Assembly (NCBI GenBank): GCA_036245805.1
Contig: BTRK01000003.1
Coordinates: 1,674,001-1,738,000, forward strand
From: Pristionchus mayeri
Lineage: Eukaryota > Nematoda > Chromadorea > Rhabditida > Neodiplogasteridae
DNA: 64,000 nucleotides
Direction: 5' to 3'
Shown: piece by piece, positions 47,401 through 59,400 of the stretch
How the letters are laid out: each line of letters begins with the position of its first letter
How positions within the stretch are numbered: the stretch's first letter is position 1
Program-made: the position numbers and the translations under genes
Notes under the pieces: model-generated
Databases searched by the model: none
What the model was told of the DNA's origin: nothing
What the model saw: only the letters and a program-made list of their open reading frames with translations

Positions 47401-50400
47401 TCCCCCACCCACCTCCCCATTTTGTTGACCATCCATTCTACCGGTATTCAGTTGTTGGCTTCAATTCCTGTACACCTGAGATATGGGGGGCCACGTCTGC
47501 TTTGGGGAAAATAAGTTCCCTGCTATGTACCTATTGCACTCTCTTTCGTTACGGGTGGTCTTTTATGTCAGTTAGATATCTACGATGTCCTAGTGGATTC
47601 CCATTCAATTTGACGAACACACTCATATTTCAAATTTGCACGAAGCAGAACTTTCCTAGTATAGAAAAATTTAAAATTGTTCTTGGCCGGACGCTCCCTT
47701 TCGTCTATTGGAAGAGCTTCTGTAGAATTGGGATGTCCAGAGTTCAAAGATCACTTGCTTCAGTTGAATCAGAGCTGCGACTACGTGCTGCAGGCTGCTG
47801 CGACCATCTGGGGATTCGAGAGCGTCCAGAGGTGAGCTTTGATGTTTATTCCCTAATCAATGGGCTTAAATCGACGTTGGAAAGATTGCAGTGGTCAAAG
47901 GGGATAGGCGAAACGCGAAATGGGCCAGTGGTCAATCTTGTAGAATTATCGCTCATTTTTCCTAGGCGCTGGATAAATTGAGATCAAATTGTACTCTTCT
48001 GAGGAGTAAATGCTTCGACTATTCGTTCCATTCCTTAAGATCAGAAAGACCGAAAGGACATTTAAAGGACCGAAAAATTTCGCAAATTTTTGCAATTTCC
48101 CTCCGGTTGTGTGTACCCGTTGCGAACGTTTGGGAAATGAAAAGAAAGAAATGGGCTATGCTAGGCAGATTATGATCTTTGATCTTCCAGTCTTCTCCGT
48201 TCATGCGCTTCTCACGTGGTTGCCGAGTGTTTCGTCATCGACGAGACACTTCACCCGGCAGGAAAACACGTAATCGAGAGAATCAAGGCGCATCTGGTAA
48301 GATTATTTGTGATTTTTGTTAAATCAGTCCGTCTTTTATAAGATTTGTGTAATTCAAACGTTCATCAGTTGGATATCAGCAAGTTTCGTGTTCACATATA
48401 TGAGGAAGTTTGAAAGCGGAAACTCACATTCTGAATGCATTGGTTTTTGCCGATTTACGAAGCGCTATTTTCTTCCTTTGATTATATATGATCGAAATAT
48501 CATATAAATTTTATTGTTATCGTTGATATTGTTGTTATTACTGTAATTATTATTTTTATTATTATTATTGTTGTTGTTGTTATTATCCTCATTCCAGGGC
48601 AGGTACATTCGTTCGCTGATCGAGGAGTGCTTGCCGGCGATAGTGGAGAGGATCATCAAGGTGCCGACGGCCAGCAAATCTGCAGCCAAATTGGCGAGGA
48701 ATTTCGGAGCGAGCATGGTGAGGAGGAGGGGTATGGTAGGTGTACGGTAGATTGTGAGAGGAGGAAAACGGTAGGAGAATGTATGGCATGTTGAGGAATG
48801 CGGTAAATGGTATAAACAAGGGCTGGTAGTGTTGTAGGAAATGTGGAGTAAATATTTGCTATACAATTCTAACATGCTCAATAATTGCGTCACTAGAAAA
48901 TTTTAAACAGATAAGCTAGTTATGTAGCAGAAGTTCCGCTGCTTACTGATTTTAAGTTGTTCCGCATTTTGTTTTTCTCATCTGATCTTTGATCGTCTTT
49001 GATCGTTCCAGCGTGATCTCCTCGACGCGCGCCGTTATCACTGCACCTTCTTCGTGCTTCGAATGATGGCGGAGAATGAGGAAAAGGTGGGAAATATCGA
49101 TTTATTGATTATCGTTGATCTTTGATCTTCGATTTTCTTAAATCTAATAAGCTTCTGCTTTATATTAAATTTTAAACCAATTTTCTAGCACATTAGTGCG
49201 CGTAAAATTCCGGGAAATGGTATTATGGCCAACAGATTGTCTCAGGTTTCACGTTGTGAGTATCACTGTGAAAAATGGCTTGAAAGCGATTCTTGATGGC
49301 CCTATGGTAGTTTTTACACAAAACATTTTTTGAGCAATCATTTCGCAGGCGCTGCAGCTGCTGTTGACCGTCAATCGATTGGAGGGCAAAACATTCACGG
49401 ATGTGATCGCAAAACGGTAAGTGTCTCCACTGCTATATTTCCACTGTCCATTCCTACCGTATTCTTATCCTACCGTATCCCAGCTGCGAGTACCTCATTA
49501 TTCAATCATAAAATCGATACAGGAAATCTCATTTTCGTACCAGCCCATTCCTACCGTACCTTATCCTTGAAATTCATCTATCCCTACGCGCATTCCAGCT
49601 GCGAGTACCTCGGCTACCTCCTCTCTCTTCGTCGATCGCTGCACGAAGATGAGAATTTCGAAATTCGCGGAACGATTGTCTCATCGATACGAGTGATCAT
49701 CAACCTCCTCGACGAAGGCTTCCTCGATGATGTAAGATATGGTAGTTCTTGGATATTGCCGTCATACCCTATTGACGGCAATACGGTACTTGTTCAGATC
49801 TCCTCCAAGATGATGAACTTGCTGCGCGCGGCAACTGCAGTGGGCGAGGAGGCGGTGGAAGTGTGGACGGCATTCGTGGAGAAACTCGACAAAGAGGTCA
49901 GTTAAAAGTTACCCAACATCCTTGAAATTATTTGAATTGGCGCGCATGCTTGATCATGCTCACCCTCTTAGTTTTGCCTACTCTTTCACTCTTCTTGCCG
50001 TGATCAGGCACGCGCGCAAACTCTAAATTTTTCACGATTGTTTGATGACTTTTTCCTCATATTTGTTTATATTTTATTATTTTGATTAGTTGTTTATATT
50101 GAACACAGACAAAATTGATATGCATGTAGCCAAAACGAAGCCCAATTTTCGCCGTTTGAAAGATAAAATGCTGCGTGATCGATTTGTCATAACACTGACC
50201 TAGAACCTGACCCAACGCCAAGCATACGGTAGTCGATAGGTCATACATTTTCATTAACCTCGGGGAAACAATATAAGTGGCTCCCATTCCCTGGGATGGC
50301 ATTATAAGTGGCTCCCAATGAGGTGATTGGTTATCTGCACATCACGGCGCATCTTTTGAGCCTACTCCCGAATCTCTAGGCCATAGTTGGAAAAATGCCA

Positions 50401-53400
50401 AAAATTACTGTATTTGCATATAAGTGGCTCCCGTTCACTAGGATGGGAATATAAGTGGCTACCAATAAGGTGATTTGTTATCGGCGCCCCACAGCGCATC
50501 TTTTGAGCCTACTCATAGATCGGGCAGACTAAATTATGTTAAAGTGGGTATCCTCGGAGTCCGAGGGTATGAAAATGTATGCGATAGGTGTCGATTGCAG
50601 GTGCTGGTCTCTCTGCTGCCGCAGGTTCTCATCGCCATCCAGCCTCTTCTCCGATTCGAATCCTCCTCCGTGCTTCTGAAGACGATCTTCGAGCAGAGAG
50701 AAGCGATGCGTCAAAAGGATAGGTGGGGATGATACCGAACTAGGTCGGATGAGAAGGATGACGTCGTTGATACATCAAAGGCGGCATGACGTCATAGTTC
50801 TAATCCGACCTAGTGCCGTTTATATATTTTTTCATCGAGTTTGAACTTTTTTCAAAGGACTCAATCAAGATTGTCGGGATTGAAAACATAAAAATTCCGT
50901 TTTATCGATTGAAAGTGTTCTAGATGTACCATGCAAGGATCGGGTGGCTGTGATGGTTTCAGCGCGCAACTATCGTCGCAGAACTTTCGAGATCATTTAA
51001 AGTATTGCAGTGCCTCGTTCGAGCGCGCAGTGATGGTACTTCTGGGTGGTGAGGGCTCCTTCGACGATGACGACGGATCGATGAGGATTCGGAAGTGCCT
51101 CACGTAAGTCTATTTACGAATTCAACGTTGGAAAATACCTTGATCTTACCAGTTTTCCATCTTCGTTTTGGCGACCTAATATTCTCAGTTCCTCAGAGCA
51201 TAGTCAGCACTAGTGACGCCAAAACGGCGCGCACTCTCCTAGTTTCACACGCTCTCTCGTCGGTCAGACAGTGCCAGAGAGCGTGTGAAACGAGGAGAGC
51301 GCTCGCCGTTTTGGCATCACTAGTCAGTACGATGTCGAGATGTACCAGTATACAAAATATAAACTCATTCGTTTCAGGAAGCGCCGCATTCCTCAGGTCT
51401 CGATGGAGGATGTGATTCGCGGTAGGTTATACTACCAGTTTTAGTTTTATTAACACTGGCCTAGCAGTGCTCTCCCGCGAGCCCAGTCTCGAAGACGGGA
51501 TGCACCTTTACCTTTGCCTTTACCTTCTACTGATGTGTTCCGTTTTTCATCTGGTTTTTGAGTTAGAATCATGCACCGAAATCCTCGCTTTCGTAAAAAA
51601 TTTCTTGTAGAAAGTCGAATGGGCATTTTTTTCCCTATATTTAGAACTTGTGGTGCCTCCCTTGCGCAATTTCGAACATACAGCTGGGATATTTTTTGAA
51701 AACATAAAATAATGCACCTCAGGCTGTGCTCAAATGCTTCGCGAAGAGGGCGAGACGGTGGGTCGGGTGGTGCTGCGACGACTGGAGTATTCCCTCGACG
51801 GGCGACCGCTCAGGGACGACCTGGCTGCAGCTGTCGTGAGCGGATTATAAACTCCACATTTTTTACCATATCGATTCCAGTTTCAGCTTTGCATCAAATT
51901 TGGATGAACTGGGGATCTTGTATTAGAGGATTTGCAGGATTCAGAAAAATATGCCATTTATTTCAGATGCCGGCGTTGCTTCACACGATCCGCGTGTGCG
52001 CGGATGCGGACGTCCGCCTGGCCGCGGCCAGATGCATCGGAATGGTGAGTATAAAATTCATGAGTGCGCGCAGAATTCAGCACTCCGTCAATGGTTTTTT
52101 GCACAATATTTGGATAGGGTTCTACCTAGTAATTTCATGCTACGCGCATTTGTTGTAGGCAGCGGAAGGTCCTTACAGTGATAATTTGATACTGGGCAAC
52201 AGTGACGCACAATTCCTCTCTAGGCAAGTTCGGAAAATTCGATCAGTGAACCCTACAGTTCGGTGTTATTAGGGTTCGAAGGATGATTTCTGCTTGGATA
52301 TTGTTCTTCTGATAAAATCCAGAGTATACAAACCTTCCCTTTGTGGGTGGGCGCAGTGGATCCGGGTCGTTTGGGTCTCTCTCTCGAAGTGCAGCGAAGA
52401 GAGGGAAAGGGAGTAGAGACAGGAGGAGTGAAGAAGACTCTCTTCATCACTTCTAGCAATAGAGAGGTAAGGGTTGTCCTGTCTTGACTTGATGACTAAC
52501 AAGGTGTTCCCGAAACACATCTTTGCCTGGCTAGGCAACAGAATGGTGACGGTTGCATGCTTGGCTTCAGTCCGTTCAAGAAGTTCCTGAAGCAGCTCTT
52601 TCCCGGGTAATTGTCTGTAGTCCTGGCTGGAATGTGTTAATATTGACTTATCGATCCCTTTACAGTTTCACGTTGATCTGTTGATGCGCGCATGGCGCGT
52701 TTACGCCTCGCTCACGGACGCGGACATGATCGATATAGCCAGCTTCGCCATACAGGTATACGGTAGGAGCGAGGGTTATGGTAGCAGAGCATTGATTTTA
52801 CCTGCTCGCGTTATCAGCAGCCCATCAATAATATTCGCATAACCAGAAGATTGCAGGGTATTTTCGAAATCGATAAAGAATCTGAAATATTTTTTGCTGA
52901 CAAAAGGAAGAAAATTGTGTACAAAACCAAATTTTCCAGTCGTTGCTGTCTAAGATGGTAGGAGGAAATGTTAGCGGTGACCCCCACAACATCTTCTTTA
53001 GGTAACAATTCGCTCTAAATTGTTCATTTTATACAGAAAATTATTAATTAGTCGGTTGCGGCGCACGGTGAGAGATGTGTCCGACTGGTCATTTGGCGTG
53101 CGAGATGAGATAGAACACGGTGAAGACAGTCAGGCATTGCATAATATGATATTATCTCTTACAGTGCGCCGCAACCGACTTATTGCGAATGTACTGATAC
53201 AAAATGAGTGGCGCTTCTGCACAATCCCGGACAACAGCATAGTTTAAACTGATATTTTGCATTAGAATTGCCTTGTAGGATGTGAATACTCATACTACAC
53301 CAGATCAAGACAACTGTAAAGATACAGGGAGCTATACTATTATGAATTATCACATATTTGTAATGACGATCCTGAAGCTTGTTCACGATTGTGCAGAAGC

Positions 53401-56400
53401 GCCAAATGAGTCATTCCGTATGCTTATGCCTAAGCTAAGCCTTCCTTGCTCACAGGCTTACTGACGAGTGCAAGCGAGACATCGGACCCTTCCTCCGCAC
53501 CTCCCTCACCAACAACAACGAACTGAGGCCCATAGATGCCAAGGGGTACGGTAGGGAGGGTACTGTAGTGTGGCTAGGGGTACGGTAGGAGAGGTGTGGT
53601 GTAGTGTGCCAAGAGATACGGTAGGGGAGGGGTACTGTAGTGTGAGCACCACGGTAATATCGAGGATGATGCAACCAGTGTTGTTCAGGGTCGCATTCGT
53701 GTGCATTGTCAGCACATTCTTCGACTGGCTGCTGCAGAATTTCCTCGTGGGAGTGGCAGAGGTTAGAGGGCACTCTCTCAAATTTACGTACTATCTCGCA
53801 TGTTTTGATCGATGAGATGATGATACGTGAAAGTTGTTAAGCGGTGATTCTGGTCCAGAATTTCTGGAATGCACAGACTAATCTTGTCATGTATCCTTCA
53901 AGCGTAGACAATACTGTGCCCGTAGAACTTTTAACAATATTATCTAATTGTAGATCAAAGATCAGGAGTGGCACGACATCTTCAAGTCGCTCAAGTGGCT
54001 AGTCTACACGAGGGTACGGTTGGCATAGGATTTGGGAGAATAGATGCGGTAGATATTAGATACTGAATTAACGGAATATTTTTAGTCCTTGATTTTATTT
54101 CACTCATTGCAACCCGAAAATCATAACTTTCGCAAATCAAGAAGCTTTCACGTAGATGTGTGGCTCTTGATCACCAAGTTCGTTTCACCAATTGTCGATA
54201 CTCACCTACTACCGTATTTTCCCTACAGGACACTTCCTTCGCTCGTCACATACTGCCCCATCTCATCCTGATCATGGTGATCGAACGTCGGGAGAGCATG
54301 ATCGAGCACGTGAGTGGTTGTTGCTGACAAATTTCAAGGAATTATTGGGTAAGGAAAAGCTGGCCGAAGTTGATCCGTTCTCGAAGCAAGACATCACTTG
54401 GTAAAAATGGGTACAAAACGAACGGACAATTAAGTTTACATAATTTCTTGCTCTAAGTGTAGTTGGGCGTTGCATAAGGAATGGGTCCCCAGATTATCGA
54501 TTGGTAGATCAATGCTCGCATTTCAGTATGGCCGCGAGATGATCGAAGTGCTGAGGAGAACGATTGAGCCACAGGTGAGAGTGGGGATTCATTATGTATC
54601 CTTATATGTAAGGCGACGGGCATTGTCAAGGCATCCGTGGCTCATATGGAAAAATGTCTGAATATTTCATTTTGGCCTTTTTAAAATAAACATATTTTAT
54701 AATCAAAGCAGTCTCCCAGGTTCCAGATGTTATATAATACTTTAAAATAATCTTTCAGTCTCCCAACTGGACTCGCCTGGCCGCTCACGTGGTCTTCTCG
54801 ATCGTTGACACACTCGAGAGATACGCGATCGCGAAGAGTGAGGGAGGAAGGAGGGACTCAGCCGTGGGATATTTATTTCCCTTTGAAAAGGAATTTTGCT
54901 TTATTATTCTCAAGAATAACTTGGAACGAGGATCACTAGCTTTTTAGGCTATTCTGAGCGAAAAATGTGATAATAGTGGGTGGATTTGTGTGACGAGTCC
55001 ATTATACATCCACTTATGGTTGTGAAATTCAATTTGTATCCGCAGTCGTCATCTACAATATAAGTTATCTCATGAAATGTATTCCATGATTTGATTGATC
55101 GTTGATCTCTCTTCAGGATCGTCAGCGAGTGATGGAACTCATCAAAGAACTCTGCAGTGTCAAGCTGAATGTGAGCTTTTAGAAATATATTTTCAGTTGC
55201 CAGGCACTATCAAGTTGTGGTTATTGTTGAATTGAACAATTTTTATACGATCACTGATAGCTCTAACACTTGTAGTGAAAGAATACAAATGAATGCTAGG
55301 CTAGCATTTTAATTTATTACTATATCCTTGGTATTTTAGGACGGTAGTCTACTCGTAGTCGTAGCAGCGGAGAAGTGCCAGTGTCTGCTCAGGGCACTGA
55401 GGTGATCTTTGATCTTTTTTACCATGTTACCACCGGTGGACGATCATCTTCATAATCCAGCTCGATTGATGAAAGTGAAGATAGAGAAATAAAGAGTCAT
55501 TCAATACCTGTTCAGATGGTGTGAGCAATTCGCGATCGGAGGCGGTGTTACTGGTTACGGGCGAGTGGATGAGAGCGAGGAATTCGATCGAATGCCCTTC
55601 TATCATCTACAGGTTGGAGTATTGATTATTGATTTTCCAATGCTGGAATGATTACTTCCGAATATCTTTTGAATGTATTATGAGCTAAATGAAGCATGAA
55701 CGTGCTGACTCTTGAACCAAGTAGGGAGAAATTTTTATCTAGGATTTGACTCTTACTAAGTCCATTGCAGCGCCTGTACATGCAACTGAACGAGGTGGAT
55801 GGAGTGGCGGGAGCATTCGAGACCATCGCGAGGTTGGCAAACTTGATGTATTTGTAAGTAAGGAAACGAACCTGCTGTGAGGTACAGTGCCTGTGATGTT
55901 CAGTAGTGGTGGTTGAGTGTCTGTTCCTAGTTACGCATGGTTTGTATTTGCAGTTGAGGTGGGGAACATTGATAGTCTAGGGGTCTTTTCGGAAAAAAAA
56001 TTTGTTCCGTGGTTGAAGTCACATGCTGTTTGCCTTAGGCCACAATATTTCGCACAAAGCGAGAGGAATAGCTGGAGTAAATCTCATAATATATCAGGAA
56101 CACGACTCCGACGGCGGACGAGCGAATTCTCGCATTCGAGGCGAATGGGGACTACACTGAGGCACTCCCCCTGTACACATACAGTGGAGAACAGAAGGAG
56201 GTACAGTAGCGGAGGGTTACGGTAGATAATAGTTTCGATGAAGAGTAGGGTAGAGAGATACAGTAGGGGGAGGGGGGAGTTGATTTAGACAGCAGCTAAT
56301 CCCATCATCTCTTCAGCTGAAGTTGCTCGAATGTCTCCTTCGTCTCAATCAGCCTCAACTCGCATTGAGCAGAGCGACGATGGAACAGAGTGGACGGGGT

Positions 56401-59400
56401 GAGGGAGATGATCTATTCGGCACCAGGACGGATGAGAACTAGCTCATTTCTTCCATCTTTGTATAGATTCGTCACTAAAATCACAATAAATGTCCTACAA
56501 ATCTTTCGCGGCTTCTGATGAGAAATACGACGTCTTGAAGTTTTTGATGTATCAAAGACGGCATGACGTCATAGCTCTCATCCGAACTAGTGCCCCAAAT
56601 TCGGCATACCATGGCATACAAGAGTAAAATTATGAGAAGACTTTATTTGGTTCAGTCTTTTAAATCTATAATGGCAACATTTAGTGCGCGATGACTCAAC
56701 TGCTCGTTCTATCGAGGCGACTCAGTTGGAAGCAGCCTGGCATCTGAGAGACTGGGGAAAACTCGATCAGATGATCAAGGTGAATTGCTGCTTCAGGGGC
56801 TTGAATTGCCTAGATTGGCCTAGGGAGCAGGAGAAAGAACAATTTCGGCACTTCTTCGATATTTGGCCCACCCCCGCCCTTCTTCTCCTTCCCCACTCAT
56901 TTCTAGGTATATCTCCCTGATTTTCGGTCACACAATTTGCTAGAGGGAGTGAATGAGAAATGATAGGAGAAGGGGGGGGGGTGGGCCAAATATCGAAGAA
57001 GTGCCACAATTTCATCTTTGCGTACGAAATATGATACTCGATGAGGTGATCAAGTCTAAAAACTTTCTCGATCTCTCATCATCTTCCCGAGAGAATGAAC
57101 AATTTACCACTCTACGTCACCATTGTTATCGTGTTCCACTCATCTTTCGCAGCTTTGGCTCGATGTCAATTTGTGCGGTTTACGAGTGGAAAATGTTTAA
57201 AGAAAATGATGTAAATTATCTTTCGCTTTATGCTTGTTTAGATTTTTTTCCATGGTTTTTTTTTCTAAAAAATGTCTGAATCGCCTTCTTGATCTAGGGA
57301 TTGTGCTTAATGCTTGTGCATATGCGTAGAATTTATCTTTCTACTTTACTTATTTTTGCTAAATTGCGTTCTCAATCGTTCTTCCATTGTGGGGAACCGA
57401 AATAGCTGTTCTTGGTCACCATCTGCAACTCAAATTTGGACTGACCCAATTTGACCCAAAAATTTGACGTTTACCCTTTTTTCAGAAACGCGATCCTCTC
57501 TCTTCTGGCGAGACTGGATGGGGTGCAGCCTGTGCCAGCATTATGAGCACGGTACACCACAGGAAGGAGAGCCAGATTACGGTAAGTCATGGAGGGTTAC
57601 GGTAGGGATTATCGTTGAATGATTTCCGTCTGATTACGGTAGCCAATGCTGGTTACTATAATCATATTGTAGATGGGAGTGTTTTCAGGTGAAAACGGAG
57701 CGCGCTCGTTCGAATCTCGTTGAGAGATTGACTGCACTCACGATCGAGGACAGTGACACGTACGCACAGTCGTACAAGTACATCGCACAGTGAGTGATCT
57801 TTGATCTTTTTGTTTTGATATTTGGTCTTTGTTCAAAATTATCGATTGATTTGGTGTGATATGCAATGGGATGGGGTGACAAGAGGGAATAGTGGATCAC
57901 AATTGGTCTTTGGTCTTTGCTGTCGAAATAAATATCCATTCCAGGCTGCACATGCTGGCGGAGATCGATGATGCCAAGGTTTTTTATAATTATTTATTAT
58001 TTAACTTTTCGCGTTTTTTTTATATTTTTGGCAATCTTTCTTCTCTCAGGAGCAGCTGCTGAACGATTCACAAGTGTCGAAGGAGCGAGTGGAGAACATC
58101 ATGAAGTACTGGGAGGTGACTATTTTATTACCTTGCACATTGTGCTTCAACACATTTTACATCTTTGTGATTTGTGCTTCAGAATTTGGTTAAATTCCCA
58201 TTCACGTTGGGGTTTCAATCATAGGCGGCCCTTTTGTGAAAAATCAATATAATAAAACTTTTTTTTCTATTTTTATCATTACAGGATCGATCAGACTCCG
58301 TCTCTCAGTCTGCCTCTACGATTGAGCCCATGCTGCGAGTGAGGAGGGAACTGCTCAGGGCTGCCGGTTTGTTTTTATTTTTACATGATAATGAAGTTTA
58401 AACTTAGACACGTTCGCATTTAGTTTTACTACTTGTTAATGTATGCACACGTGAAACATTTTCAATCAAACTGCAAAAATTCGTAGGAAAAGAGTGATGT
58501 TCCGGTGATTTTTCGTTCCGAGAGGTGCTTAAAAGTGATTCGATTTCCACCTTTTCTGAATGGTTACAAAAATTTATGTAATAATAAATTGACACGATCG
58601 CAGGTTTTGGCCGATGCGAGTTGACCAAGGATGGAGTCACCGGGCTACTGCTGCAGGTTGATCTTTGATCTCTTCATATACCGTTCTAACAGCTTTGTTA
58701 ATTACCAAGAGCCAATTGGAAGACGTGGAAGTGGTTGATCTACAGTGATTAATCTTTGATCTCTGCTATTCTTACAGAGCTGTCGTCTCGCCCGTCAGGC
58801 TGGTCACCTCCAGATAGCCTGGACGTTCCTCGTGGAGGCTAAGGCCAGACTCTCTACTCGATTTATTGAAATTTTAATGGTTTTGTGGAATTTTTTTTCG
58901 AGAATAGTTGTTTGCTAGAAGGTGCAAGAATCCACAGAATGTGATTAAAATTTTCGTGAAACACAAAAATAAAATTGTGATTTGTAGGCGCTCGACACGT
59001 GTCATCAGGCAGTCGGCATGGAGGAGGCCAGATTCGAGTTTCAGAAGGTGCTTGATTCATCTCCTTGTAACTTTGACCAATACGTGATCGGCACACATTA
59101 AAATTAACAATAGTTTCATTATTTTCTCACGCAAAACAGTTTAAAATTTCTCAGGGCTTTGAGATTTGTGGTCCAGAGGCAAATTTAGGAATTCGCGAGT
59201 CGGATAATGCGAGCATAGATCCGCTTATAATTATTAAAACAATTTTTCACAATTTTTCTCAGGGAAACCAATCGGAGGCCATTGGTCTGCTCTCTCAACT
59301 GCTCAACAATCGGTTCGCTAAGATGCACGAGTTATTCACGGTGTTTGCGAAGCAAGTAAGTGACAGGGAAAAATTAAAAGTGGCGAATCCTATCCCTCTC

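Larger units (their letters stand above)
45262..55170 (+). other. atl-1: ATR-like gene exons 27-58 (middle helical-repeat region)
   Basis: Exons read: 45262-45310, 45399-45463, 45603-45658, 45918-45990, 46217-46299, 46503-46575, 46791-46895, 47202-47306, 47764-47831, 48191-48298, 48598-48717, 49012-49086, 49349-49416, 49599-49731, 49798-49896, 50601-50722, 50963-51103, 51378-51421, 51723-51835, 51967-52044, 52159-52227, 52323-52466, 52504-52569, 52666-52755, 52940-53001, 53456-53545, 53689-53761, 53954-54013, 54229-54309, 54527-54574, 54759-54863, 55117-55170. The junctions at 52227, 52504 and 52569 are the least certain; alternative donors (including a GC donor near 52221) exist. Confidence 0.65.

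Noticed and set aside
48465..48893. ORF with a long Asn run
   Set aside because: The run comes from an intronic ATT/GTT simple repeat, and the opposite strand here holds a conserved ATR exon.
52159..52222. GC-AG intron donor (CTCTCTAG|GCAAGT) in the ATR-like gene
   Set aside because: A GT donor five bases further (GGCAA|GTTCGG) gives phase continuity with the 52323 exon, while the GC donor does not.
52253..52538. Minus-strand ORFs of 68 and 89 codons
   Set aside because: They are shadows of the ATR exon at 52323-52466, whose plus-strand frame joins its neighbours in phase.
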